Positions 24,761 through 35,906 are shown, numbered from the stretch's first letter. The stretch: 64,000 bases of DNA from Arcuatula senhousia (GCA_963971305.1 OZ020307.1:53813702-53877701); one strand, 5' to 3'. Program-made: numbers and translations. The notes: generated from the letters alone by a model not told the origin.

Positions 24761-25242
24761 CTCTTCAAAAAAAGTTACGCATAGATAGAAAATTCCCCGT
24801 AGGTTTAATGCAAATCGAAACAATTTCAAAACATTATTGCCGAGCTGTTCTACAACCGATTTTCACGAAATAAAATCCAGTAAAAAGAAAACAAAATAGA
24901 GATTGTTTGTTTAATTTTGAGTAAAATCCTAACTTCGCTGCTTTTTAAGATATTGCAATTAAAACTCAAGTGTACATTTTACGATTCAATTTCCCGTTTA
25001 AATCAATGCAAAATGTTCCATGAAAAACATTACTCGTGTTTTACTCCCAATTTCTTAAAAACCATTGAAGTTAGGATTTTGGTCTAAATTTATCAAACAA
25101 TCTTCATTTTGTTTTCTTTTTACTGGATTTTATTTCGTGAAAATCGGTTGAAGAACAGCTCGGCAATAATGTTTTGAAATTGTTTCGATTTGCATTAAAC
25201 CTACGGGGAATTTTCTATCTATGCGTAACTTTTTTTGCAGAG
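24761..25242. mobile_element. Foldback MITE with ~200-bp inverted arms
   Basis: Arms 24761-24960 and 25045-25242 are inverted copies with few differences over the outer ~145 bp (CTCTTCAAAAAAAGTTACGC, CCCCGTAGGTTTAATGCAAA, TTATTGCCGAGCTGTTCT). TA flanks both ends (24759-24760, 25243-25244). The loop is under 100 bp. High arm identity suggests recent insertion. TA target and CTCTKC ends fit Tc1/mariner-type mobilisation. Confidence 0.9.
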
Positions 25243-25366
25243 TATGTTTTATCTGAATGTCTGACTTTAAAATAGTTTGAAATACCAGTTTGATATTTAA
25301 ACACTCTCGATATCACCAGAGCTGGAGTTGGCTTCTTTTAATGAACATTTTGGGTGCGGGTATTTT

Positions 25367-25765
25367 TATATCCCCCGCTTGTAATGTGGGGTATATAGTG
25401 ATATATCCAACCTTCCGTTACATCTCTTAACCACAACACCCTTCTTAAACCCTTGATGTATTTTCATGATGAAAATTTCATACAATCTTGTGGTATAATT
25501 GTAAATTAATAAGAAAACTGTGATATAATGTACATTTGCATGTGCACCTCCTATTTTAAAATTTGATCAAAATAATCTTTGTGGTTTCTCATAGAAAAAC
25601 ATAGACCTTTTCTGTTCGACTACAAGGGACTTCCTAAACGCCTACATGGATATTCGTGAATCTTTTAATACATAATGTAGATGTGCACCTTTTATTTCAA
25701 ATATCTTTTGATTGATATTTGGAGGTAGTGATATATATTTCTGAGCTAGCGCTCACAGTTTCTGA
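25367..25765 (+). mobile_element. Pearl-like element inserted in a dispersed repeat
   Basis: Ends TATATCCCCCGCTTGTAATG and GAGCTAGCGCTCACAG, with AACACCCTTCTTAAACCC core blocks. It interrupts a repeat present uninterrupted at 24060-24265, so filled and empty forms lie within 1.3 kb. The same filled form is at 35965-36385. Confidence 0.75.
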
Positions 25766-25940
25766 GTTCTTTCAATACTTTTGGTTGATATGACCTTTCA
25801 ATGTTGCTGATGAAATGTTACTCCTTGAAATATGCCTAAATAGCATTCTCAAATAAACTGTGTTAGTGGTAGCCGAATATTTTATCACATATATTAAGAT
25901 GTGTTGGACAAAAGTTAGCAATCCTCTTCGCAATGCAAAA

Positions 25941-27387
25941 CAAGAGGCTCCCAGGAGCCTGAATAGCTCACCTGGTTTCAATGACTTAATGTAACAATAT
26001 GAAACCATTGGAAAGCTCTAATAAGCTAAGCATTTATGCAAGCAAATGGATTGCACAATCTTCTATGAAACACAATATAAATATCACTTACAATCTACTT
26101 TTTTGTCATCTAACGGGCAATAACTCCTATAATGGTCATCTGATAATTTAGGCCCGTAGACAATTTTTTAGATCTCAATTAGCTGAACATTGAAGCAAGC
26201 AACAGTTTTTCTCTATCTGCAATAGTTTCATTCTATAGGCAAAAACATGATAAAATGCTTATTTATGGGCCGTAACCCCTAAAAGGGGTCATCTGACAAC
26301 GTCGACCCTATGACGACTTTTGAAGAGCTCAATTAGCTTAACATTTAAGCAAGCTAAACATTTTCTCTATTCTTAAGTTCACAATCTATAAGGCTAAAAC
26401 CATCATTTTTGGTGATTGATGGGCCAATACCCCTATAAGGGGTCATCCGACGGACAATTTTGTAGATCTCAATTTGCTGAACATTTAAGCAAGTAAAACC
26501 TTTACTATATCTTCTATAGTTCACAATATATGTGGCTAAAGCCATCATTTTTGGCGTTTAATGGGCCAATACCCCTATAAGGGGTCATCCGACAATTTTG
26601 ACTTAATGGAAATTTTGTAGATCTTAATTTGCTGAACATTTAAGCAAGTAAAACCTTTACTATATCTACTATAGTTCACATCTATAAGCTTAAGGCTAAA
26701 ACCATCATTTTTGGCGTTTAATGGGCCAATACCCCTAAAAAGAGTCATTTGAAAATTTCAACCTTATGGGCAATTTTGTAGATCTCAATTAGCTGAACAT
26801 TTAAGCAAGCAAAACCTTTCCTCTATCTTCTATAATTCACAATCTATAAGGCTAAAACCATTATTTTTGGCGTTTAAGGGCCGTAAATCCTAAAAGGGGT
26901 GATCTGATAACTTCGACATATGGACAATTTTGAAGAGCTTAATTATCTGAACAATATGCAATTAAAATTACTTCAATATCTTATATAGTTCTTGAGACAA
27001 AGGACAAAATAAGTGCAAAAAGCAGAAAATATTAAGAAAAGGGGCAATAATTCTCACACGGTTTGTTGGCATTTCTTTAAAAAATCGGAGTAGGTAGATT
27101 ACGCTTGCCAGAATTTTGATATCTGTCACCGTTTTAGAGTTATTTGCAAAAAACTGCTGCTTAACCCCCCTGTTCTATTTTTAACAACGGCGGCCATGTT
27201 TTTTATTTGATCAATTTTAAATGATAATCGTTTGTAGCCAATATGTATTTTATCAATTTAAGTTTCAGTCGAATTGGTTCAGTAGTTTCAGAGAAGAAGA
27301 TTTTTGAAATTGTTTAGAGACGACGACGGACGACGGACGCATAGTAATGACATAGGATCACATGGCCTTCGGCCGGGTGAGCTAAAA
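25941..27387 (+). mobile_element. GAGGCTCC..GAGCTAAAA element, near full length
   Basis: Left end CAAGAGGCTCCCAGGAGCCT with a short hairpin; right end ACATGGCCTTCGGCCGGGTG with GAGCTAAAAA. In between are about six internal units with AATACCCCTATAAGGGGTCA, GTAGATCTCAATT and GCTGAACATTTAAGCAAG, spaced about 105-125 bp. Non-coding. A paralogous copy is at 36568-38070. Confidence 0.8.
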
Positions 27388-27535
27388 AGAACAATAAATA
27401 ACATTGTTTGACACAGTACTGCTGAAGACCAGGTGCCTTATTTTCGAAGCTACCTGAGGACAAAGAGACAGCTAAGCAGCCTCCTTAACCACATCTTAGT
27501 CCTATGTCGTATTTTCATACTTATTAAAGAAAATA

Positions 27536-28326
27536 AATGACAACAAAGTTCCAGACAATTAATTTCGCTACGCCTGACGCGCGTTTCGTCTATTCAAGAC
27601 TCATCAGAGGCGCTAAAAACGCCAAACACTATATGATTATGAATAGCATACACCAATAACACCAAAAATACCAAACTGGGGAACCAAATTATTACTTAGA
27701 TGACCAACCTATGTCTGGGGTAGGAAGAACCTTACGGTTTAGACAATTTTGAAAATCAAACGTATAATTTAAAGCTTTGATGTGTTCTCCAACACAAAAG
27801 TGTTGGTGCCGGAGCGGGCTAACTTCGGGGAATTAAAACTACACCAGCAGTTTTAACCAAATTAATATGACAACAAAGTTCCAGACAATTAATTTTGCTA
27901 CGCCTGACGCGCGGTTTATCCATTCAAATTCAAGACTCATCAGAGGCGCTCTACCAAAAACATTGAAAATGCCAAACACTATATAATTATAAAGAGCATA
28001 GAACAGTTACACCAAAATACCAAACTGGGAAACCAAATTATTACTTAGATGATCAACCTATGTCTGGGGTAAGAAGAACCTTAGGGTTTAGACAAAATTG
28101 AAATTCAAACGGATAATTTAAAGCTTTGATGTGTTCTCCAACACAAAAGTGTTGGTGCTGGAGCGGGCTAACCTCGGGGAAGTTTGTGACATGTATAACA
28201 AAGATAAAAATTCCTAGCCGGGGAACGTCCAAGAACGCTTCGGTACGGCTGCTTAGACATTACTTAGGGCGTTCCAAAGAACATCCTAAATCAATCCCTG
28301 AGACGTTATTTAGAAAATTCCTATAA
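27536..28326 (+). repeat. Two tandem copies of the GACAACAAAGTTCCAGAC repeat
   Basis: Units start near 27538 and 27868 (GACAACAAAGTTCCAGACAA, GCTACGCCTGACGCGCG, AGACTCATCAGAGGCGC). The second runs into GTGTTCTCCAACACAAAAGT and GAACGTCCAAGAACGCTTCG. Shorter copies are at 31019-31090, 37732-37905 and 38217-38650. Open frames here (28126-28326) are shared by repeat copies and not treated as genes. Confidence 0.75.
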
Positions 28327-29929
28327 AATTAATAGCAATCATGCAGCACAAACAAAATCTTATAAACACACTTATATATAAGATAAGAAAATGTTTAATG
28401 TTCCGTTAAAGGCATATTGTCTACGGCAAACTCATTTTTCCCCCAATTTTTTTGTGTTAATTAGACCGAGGTGCTATAAAATGAATATTGAAAAACAAAT
28501 TTGCCTCAAAAGTAGTTTATTTTGATCAAAAAAGCTCGACAATATTGATTGATATTTTATTTACCTGCATAACGTCACATTGACAGAGATTTAGACAGAG
28601 TAGTTTTAACGCGGGCACTAATCGGAATCTCGGGTTTTGTCCCCGAATTCATTGATATGTTAAAAAAATATTTTTCGTGTTTACCTTTTACACAGGGTGG
28701 GAACGGAAATTGTACATTTTCCGGAAGCGCCGTTCGCGTAGCGAGAAGATTTTCTAATACAGGTAGCGACAATTTCAAAAATGTCAAAACACGGGAATCA
28801 GCAGCCATTTGCAAGCACAATATGAAGAAAAAATAATAAAATTATAACGAAAATAGTTGCAGGTAAGTTATATACGCAGTAAGGCTCATAATATTGCGAT
28901 CATTGATGTTTTTGACTATATAATTCATCGCGAACATTGAGAAGTAGACGAAAAATGTGACACGGTGTGTCTTTTTCGGGGTCTGATGTGAAATCGGTTT
29001 CAATCTGGACCTCGTTTAATACACAAATCCACAGATCAAATAAATAAGATTCAAACCATTATAAAAATGTTGTGTTATTTTTGTGTTTTAATTGTATAAT
29101 TGCATTTTTTATATCACCCCTAAATTTCAACAGTTGAACGGGGAGCGCCCTGTGTATTGAACAGGTAGCTCCAAAATTCACATTTTTTTTGAATGGGTAG
29201 CTCACACTAATACATATATATAATTCATTTGAATAGCGCAGTTAAATATAAAACAGGTTAGTAATGGAACATAAAAATGAACTCTCTACACCAAATTGAT
29301 TATATCAAATATTTGAATACTCTTTTTGAATTCATTAATTGCTACATTAAAAATGCTAAGAAGAAACTTAAAAAAAAACGACTTAGCCGACCATTAGGAA
29401 TTGGTGAAAATACCCTAGGAACATCATGTAGTTTATTAGCAACATATGGTTTGTTATCTATACAGAGCAATACACATCTCTTTTATTTATATTAAATCAT
29501 TAAAATTGTCCTGTGGTCGCGCGTTTTATTGTTAAAATGCATTTTTATGCAGCATCTTTAATTATCAGCAATTTAGTAACAACATTCTGAGCACTGAACA
29601 GATTTTCGGATATACCGTAGACTGTCCTCCATTTGTTATTTGAAGAGTAGGGAGCCAGTTGCCAGCTTATGATTTATGTGCAAAGAAAAGAACGTAAAAC
29701 AATTAAAACAATTACATTCACCCACCCACTGACTTTGTGTTTAGTGCGTCTCTAATACGAAATGCTCGTCAGTTATAAAATCAAGTGCCTAGAACTCTGT
29801 TGTTGCTTTCCGATAACCACGAGAGTTAGTTCTGCTGACAGTTTTACTGATTCCCGAACTAATTAGACCACTTAGGCACCTACTCCTATCTACTCTACCG
29901 AGAGAAAGAACAAAACAGGACATAACGGA

Positions 29930-30030
29930 TAGATTGGTGACCGCAATGGTACTGACTAGGTACATGCACCTCCGAAGAAATGGTAGGTTAAACTAGGTTA
30001 ACGGCACTAGACCTCCCTCTTTTGTGTCTT
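29930..30030 (-). mobile_element. Diverged Penelope-like 3' tail fragment
   Basis: Reverse complement parallels 44325-44425 (AGAGGGAGGT, CATTGCGGTC, TACCTAGTCAGTACCATTGC). Non-coding; truncated at both ends. Confidence 0.65.
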
Positions 30031-30297
30031 TTTGTGGGTTTTTTGATAACAACATGATCTTTAATCCTGACTCATTTGACTGCATTTTAGGGAAGATAGT
30101 TCATAACAACAGTTTGGTCCAAGTCGAGCTAAGGATACAGCCCTACTGATCTGAAAAGGGCGGGGCACGTTATAACTCATCGTAATAAATCTTTGCATCA
30201 AATTTTGATTCAAACCATTTTATAGAAGCGAAGAAATCGGTTTACAATTTTTTTCTATCTAAAAAGTTTGTCGGCTGAAAAAAAAACAGGGTGTAGA

Positions 30298-30580
30298 TGT
30301 TCGTGTGTTTGTTGGTGTTTTACGCCCTTTATCGACGCACCTGGTCCATGTATGGCGGTCAGTTTAAATGGTGGAGGAAACTGGAGTACCCGGAGTAAAA
30401 AAAAGACCTTGGGCAGGTAACTGACAAACAAAGCCACATACAGTTGGGGAACACCCGTTTTTGTAAATTACAAACGCGAGTTGAACACCAGCTAAGAGAT
30501 GATCGGCTAGTGATCAAAAGTGTTGTATTTGAACCTGAGCCTTTAACCACTCGGCCACTCGGCCAACCAGGCCTCGGAAG
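30298..30580 (-). repeat. tRNA-derived SINE, reverse copy
   Basis: Read on the minus strand: a tRNA-like head with A box (TGGCCGAGTGG), a B-box-like GTTCAA, then a conserved body (CAGTTACCTGCCCAAGGTCT, CTCCGGGTACTCCAGTTTCC) and a tail with GGGCGTAAAACACC. Same family as 31336-31618 but more diverged, with a duplicated GGCCGAGTGG. Not a functional tRNA. Short frames on both strands here are artefacts. Confidence 0.8.
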
Positions 30581-30760
30581 TAGATATGCAACTGCAACTT
30601 GCAAATCAAGCAGATAGCAGATAGTAATAAAATTTTAGTTGACATGGGGTTCCAACAGACGAGCAACCTCTTTAGATCCGTCACTGAATATACAACAAAA
30701 CCAACAAGCATAAAACAAACAGAAAAGGCAAACATGTTTTTTACTTCTTTTTATACAAAG

Positions 30761-31847
30761 AAGAGGCTCCCAGGAACCTAAATCGCTCACGTGGTACTAA
30801 GGGCACCAAGGATCTCCTCTGTATGGGGTCATCTGACAATTTTTGTCCAAAAGAGACATTTATAGAGCTTAAAAAGCTGAATGTTCAAGAAAGTAATAGC
30901 TCTTCTTTATCTGACATAGTTGTCATTCTATGGAACAAAAACATGAACAAGATGCTCCCTGGATCCCGAATCGCTCATCTGGTCTTTAGGGCTATCTGAC
31001 AAAGGCTTAAGCAAATACAAATGACAACAAAGTTCCAGACAATAAATTTTGCTACGCCTGACGCGCGTTTCGTCTATTCAAGACTCATCAAATCACAGCT
31101 TTCATATATTAGCAATAGTTTTTATTCTATAGAAAAACATGAAAAACACTTTTTTTTTTATTTTTAAAGGCCCATAACCTCTTAACCTCTATAAAGGGTC
31201 ATCTGGCAAAATAATCCCAATGAATACTTTTGTAGAGCTGAATGAGCTAAAGGTTTAAGCAAGCTTTTAAGCTTTTCTCTTAGTTTTAGTTGCTTAATTA
31301 TAAAAGCCATTTTAAGTGATTTTACCTTATGTTCTGGGGCCTGGGTGGCCGAGTGGTCTAAGGCGCTGGTTTAAATACCACACTATTGATCACTAGCCGA
31401 TCACCTCTCAGCTGGTGTTCGAGTCCCGTTTGTATTTAAACAGAAAAGGGACTTCCCCAACTGTATGTGATTAGGTTTGTCAGTTACCTGCCCAAGGTTG
31501 GTGGTTTCCTCCGGGTACTCCGGTTTCCTCCACCAGTAAAACTGACCGCCCTACATGGCCCAGGTGCGTCGATAAAGGGCGTTAAACACCAACACACACA
31601 CACACACACACACACACACCTTATGTTCTACTTTTAGTTACAGCGGCCACGGTTTTTTTTTATCAAACCGGTTCAAAATGAGAATCGTTTGTTGCCAACA
31701 TGTCATGTATCATTCCTGCAAAGTTTCTGTTAAATTGGATCTGTAGTTTCAGAGGAACTGAGGATTTTTTTAATTGACGACGGCGGACGGATGGCGCATA
31801 GTGTTGGCATTTATAAGCTCAATTGACCCCTAGCAAGGTGAGCTTTT
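30761..31847 (+). mobile_element. GAGGCTCC..GAGCTTTTA element carrying other insertions
   Basis: Left end AAGAGGCTCCCAGGAACCTA at 30761, a second left-end-like block at 30954 (GATGCTCCCTGGATCCCGAA), and a right end near 31785-31847 (ACGGCGGACGGATGGCGCAT, AGGTGAGCTTTTA). It was invaded by the GACAACAAAGTTCC repeat (31019-31090) and the SINE at 31336. Confidence 0.7.
31336..31618 (+). repeat. tRNA-derived SINE with intact target-site duplication
   Basis: The tRNA-like head has A box GGTGGCCGAGTGGTC and B box GGTGTTCGAGTCC with a long variable arm (Leu/Ser-like). The conserved body has TTACCTGCCCAAGGTTGGTG and CTCCGGGTACTCCGGTTTCC, and a (CA)n tail ends at 31618. The 11-bp direct repeat CCTTATGTTCT at 31325-31335 and 31619-31629 is exact, proving retroposition. 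V-SINE/Meta-SINE-type families are known in molluscs; which one this is needs a library search. Confidence 0.9.
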
Positions 31848-32087
31848 AAGGACCACTACTAGTACTTGACTTGACAAAAAAATGTCGTGTGTAAAGTCTT
31901 AAATAAAGATTTTCCAAGCGGTTTAAGACGAGCAGTTCGAGCTTAAAGAAAGGGGGTTATTTGTATTCAAAATATACCCCGTCCCCCAAAAAAGAACTGA
32001 AAATATAAGAAACTAAAATTAAAGAAACAATATCAACAAGGGTACAAATGATTAGACCGGGGAAATTGGGGAAGGGTAACCTCACAA

Positions 32088-32750
32088 GGCTTAAGGGTGC
32101 AAGACATAGTTATTCAAAATTACGTCATTGGACAAAAGCAATGTCACTTCCATTCAAGGAAGAAAATCTGGATATCACTTGTACTATGGACAATTATATA
32201 TCAATAAAAAGATAAAACTACCCTCTTTCTGGTGTTCCTGATCTTATAAACATATTTAACACAGATATTGTTTTAAAAAGTGCCAAAATCTGACAAAGAG
32301 GGGGCTATTTTAATGAAAAATTCATAGGTGCCATCTCATTTCTAAGACCTGAATTTGATCATTTCTATAAATATGCCAAAACCTGAACACAGAATATCTA
32401 AAAGAGCATGTCTCATAGTTTTAACTGTGAAAATATTGGGGTACATTATGTTGCATTTTTCAGAAATATTTTTGTTTGCATAAAATGTGGCAGTTTGTCA
32501 CATGGAAAAAAATTGTGCTTTTTGTAGTTATCCCCCTTCATACAAATATCAACATAAAAATAATTTATTTTGCAAAAGCAGACCTGATTTAAAGTTTTCT
32601 GTGCAGAGAAGCATGTAAACATTCACAAGAGTGCAAAATAAATGGTCATTCTTACTTCCGGTATAAAAATAGACAGGATTCCCTCCACTCATTGGTCAAT
32701 ATATTGGGCTACCACCACTAGTATTTTATACGAAACTGTGTATGGCATCG
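32088..32750 (+). repeat. ~660-bp direct repeat, partner at 33503-34161
   Basis: The two copies are nearly identical from GGGTGCAAGA to GTGTATGGCATCG. Each contains a short frame with a Cys pattern (CIKCGSLSHGKNCAFC); it is open over 69 codons in the second copy (33820-34029) and broken by one extra A in the first. Copies begin TGCAAGA and end TATGGCA, resembling LTR ends, and the ~750 bp between holds no recognisable gene. A short LTR-type element or simple tandem duplication are both possible; no clear target duplication was found. Confidence 0.6.
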
Positions 32751-33502
32751 TTTAAGACAAATAAGTTGTAAAATATATACCTTTTCTTATTTTTTCTTGT
32801 TCGCTATCTAATTGCGAACAAAATGGTACCTTCTTTTTGTCATTTGCTTTAAAAATAGTGAAAACATTGCGATTCTTATACAAGACCTTGCAATAGTTTT
32901 TTGGCCCTTTTTGCCTATGTTGGTATCCTTTAACCAGATTCTTTGATTTTGGTACTTTTCAATGGTTTTCCTATACTTCTACATTATTTTCATCATTTTT
33001 GCAGTACTTTTATTGCAATATTATGGTAAATCCTTCTTTCCTTAAGGTAAATTTTTGGTTTTACTCTATGATTTTCCTATAATATGGCCATATCTGAGTC
33101 TTTTAAGTAACAGTTTTAACAGAAGACATATAATTGTACGTAAAGAACATTTATATTTAGCTTTTAATTAAACTTTGTTTTAATGTATGAAGATGAAAAA
33201 AAAATTACACCGAGCCAATTGATATTTTCCAATTTCATGTACTACATTTGGTTTCGAAACCACCTGACTTCACAATGAGAAGGCGAAAACAATGGAACGT
33301 CACAAATGACGTCAAATAAAGCATACTGACTTTGCATACTTAATTGGTTGCTATGGTGTTTTTGCATAGAATATGAATCTCAGAAAGTCATAAATGGACC
33401 ATTACACTGGTATTGTGTGTATAAACAAATTCACAATTGAATGCAAGACTAAAATGAAGTGTGCTGGGATTGATAAAGCATACAAAATTTAAATATATGC
33501 TT

Positions 33503-34161
33503 TTAAAGGGTGCAAGAATAGTTATTCAAAATGACGTCATTGGACAAAAGCAATGTCACTTCCATTCAAGGAAGAAAATCTGGATATCACTTGTACTATG
33601 GACAATTATATATCAATAAAAAGATAAAACTACCCTCTTTCTGGTGTTCCTGATCTTATAAACATATTTAACACAGATATTGTTTAAAAAAGTGCCAAAA
33701 TCTGACAAAGAGGGGGCTATTTTAATGAAAAATTCATAGGTGCCATCTCATTTCTAAGACCTGAATTTGATCATTTCTATAAATATGCCAAAACCTGAAC
33801 ACAGAATATCTAAAAGAGCATGTCTCATAGTTTTAACTGTGAAAATATTGGGGTACATTATGTTGCATTTTTCAGAAATATTTTTGTTTGCATAAAATGT
33901 GGCAGTTTGTCACATGGAAAAAATTGTGCTTTTTGTAGTTATCCCCCTTCATACAAATATCAACATAAAAATAATTTATTTTGCAAAAGCAGACCTGATT
34001 TAAAGTTTTCTGTGCAGAGAAGCATGTAAACATTCACAAGAGTGCAAAATAAATGGTCATTCTTACTTCCGGTATAAAAATAGACAGGATTCCCTCCACT
34101 CATTGGTCAATATATTGGGATACCACCACTAGTAATTTATACGAAACTGTGTATGGCATCG
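33503..34161 (+). repeat. Second copy of the ~660-bp direct repeat
   Basis: Contains the open frame 33820-34029 (two CxxC pairs: CIKC, CAFC). No homology recognised; listed because the Cys spacing could be a zinc-binding remnant. Flanked on the left by TTTTAAAGGG. Confidence 0.6.
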
Positions 34162-35579
34162 TAAAAAATATAGACTCGTAAATTAGTTGCACAACTTAAT
34201 GCCACGAAGTCATGAATAAAGTTACCTAACGCTAGTTTATATCGAATGAACGTCTAAGTATATTCCTAGATCGGCTTGTGATGAGTTAGAAAGGTTGTTG
34301 GTATTTAAAATAATTTCGGCGCTACCTATTCATACATTTTTTCTTACCTTGACGCTACCCGTTCACTTTTGATTTCAAGATTTTGAGACAATATCATAAA
34401 TTATCACTTAAAAAACTGATATCTGCTCTATAAATGCATTTGATTTTTAATGTTCAATATCAAGAGGCTACAAAAAATACAAATCGACATTCGTTCAATG
34501 TGTGTTTTCTTTAAAATCGATCGAAAAAAGAAGATGGTCTTGTATTTTTGAGATGTTCGAGCTACTATTTTTGTTAAAAAAATCCATGCTTAAACGCAAA
34601 CATACAAATAAAACGCATTTAATTCAGATACTTGTCACTACAGAAAGCTTATATGTGCACTATATTGATAGCAATGATGGAACGTTATTGTGTATTTAAC
34701 TAAATAAGAAGTACTTTTATTAACGAGTCCATGGGATTTGAACTTGGCGCTACCTATTCCTTGTCATAAGAACGGCGCTTCCGGAAACTATACAATTTCC
34801 GTTCCCACCCTGTGTTTTAAATCAGATTCAAAACTTAATACAGACAATAATTGTCAGTTTTATCCATTAAGTAGCTCTAATATTCGGTTGCCGTTTTAAT
34901 TTTCTTCCGAGCTAAAACTACATGTAAGTTTTCAATCAAAGAAAGTATAGTGCGCATGCTTACAGCTCATCTACATCTCATGAATATTTATTTTTGTAAA
35001 GCTTTACAAATATCATATATTTTTCAATTTTTGAAGTAATAAGGTACCCTAGTGGTATTCTTTCTAGATAAACAAAACGAATAGTATGACGACAATTTTT
35101 TGGTTTTACAAAAAAATAATTTTTCGTAGACAATATGCCTTTAGAAATGTGACTCGCCTTTTTTTTATCTGGACGATGTATTCAAAAGTACTGGTCGAGC
35201 TCTAGCTAGGTTCTCATCAGTTCCACCACGACGGGTCATGTTTGACGGTTATTAAAGTCAGACTGATTTAGTATGAAAAATAGGAAATTATTATGATTTT
35301 GTATTTTTGAAAACAAACATTGATAAGTTGCAATTAGGCCTCTGCATTAAAGCAAAGATCTTTATATGAAGCATTGAATTAAAGCAAACATGTTTCGCTG
35401 TTAAGTGTGTTGTAAAGTGTATTTAGTGATTTAAACTTGGTCTTAAATGTCATGTTATTCTGTCCAATTTCTTCTTACTTAAAATAAACTGTTAACACAT
35501 ATGTGTCGCCTGTACAAACTGGACACAACATAAAATAAAGTTAAAAATTACTAATGTACTAGCAATTACTCTTGCAATT

Positions 35580-35905
35580 TATCTGTATTGATACAACTGC
35601 ACCTGTTTTAAAAATGTCAATGGTGTACCAAAACTTATTCCCATAAAACAGACCTAAGAAAAAAACATTAACATTTAGCTAAATCAGTTAAAAATTTCAA
35701 AGTCATTAAATAGTGACTGCAGGGGTATACATATAAAATCCTCTTGGAAGTGATTAGTACTGGTGCTAATGCAACTGCATACAAAATATCAATGGTGTAC
35801 CATATTTTGTTCACATAAAACGGACTTATGAAAATCTTTAACAATTGTGGACGACGCAACCGTCGCCGGAAATATCATACCTAAATCTCGTCTTTTGCGA
35901 CATCT
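35580..35905 (+). mobile_element. Pearl-like element with a different core but the 9431-family right end
   Basis: Two core units with CAATGGTGTACCA at about 35619 and 35791 (spacing ~172 bp), then a right end AACCGTCGCCGGAAATATCA and CTCGTCTTTTGCGAC comparable to 10545-10590. The core is unrelated to that at 9541-10500. It lies between the two duplication copies. Confidence 0.65.
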
Positions 35906-35906
35906 A

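Larger units (their letters stand above)
25309..28408 (+). repeat. Tandem segmental duplication, copy A (continues at 35142-35215)
   Basis: From GATATCACCAGAGCTGGAGT to TGTTCCGTTA this ~3.1-kb stretch is matched in order by copy B (35907-38865) with small insertions and deletions. The match resumes after the inserted element, at 35144-35215 (TGTGACTCGCC, TTTATCTGGACGAT), against 38867-38930. The duplication therefore predates the insertion. It contains only repeats, listed separately, and no gene. Confidence 0.9.
28691..34814. mobile_element. 6.1-kb TIR element starting CACAGGGTGGG, with subterminal GGTAGCGCC repeats
   Basis: 45-bp terminal inverted repeats at 28691-28735 and 34770-34814 (CACAGGGTGGGAACGGAAAT; about three mismatches) lie between TTTTA direct repeats (28686-28690, 34815-34819), consistent with a 5-bp target duplication. 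Inside the left end are GAACGGGGAGCGCC, GAACAGGTAGCTCC and GAATGGGTAGCTC (29131-29205). The right end has matching blocks in opposite orientation (GGCGCTACCTATTC, GACGCTACCCGTTC, near 34318-34360 and 34746-34760). No transposase frame is visible; the interior is filled by other repeats. Superfamily not assigned. Confidence 0.8.
28409..35141. mobile_element. TA-flanked element (53375-54044 family) enlarged by nested insertions
   Basis: Ends AAGGCATATTGTCTACG and CGTAGACAATATGCCTT are perfect inverted repeats between TA dinucleotides (28407-28408, 35142-35143). The paralogous duplication copy at 38859-38870 lacks the insert. Outer parts (28409-28690 and 34815-35141) align with the compact 670-bp copy at 53375-54044, for example GTGCGCATGCTTA and TGTAAAGCTTTACAAATAT near the right end. 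The rest is a later insertion (28691-34814). No transposase frame. Confidence 0.9.

Noticed and set aside
28126..28326. 66-codon frame also present at 38457
   Set aside because: Shared only because both lie in copies of the same repeat within the tandem duplication.
30359..30735. Overlapping short frames on both strands
   Set aside because: They lie across the reverse SINE; no motif or splice support.
31336..31440. Possible functional tRNA-Leu/Ser gene
   Set aside because: Head of a SINE with conserved body, (CA)n tail and target duplication; the fold is not tRNA-perfect.
32088..34161. Confident LTR retrotransposon call
   Set aside because: No gag/pol, no clear primer-binding site and no target duplication; kept only as a direct repeat.
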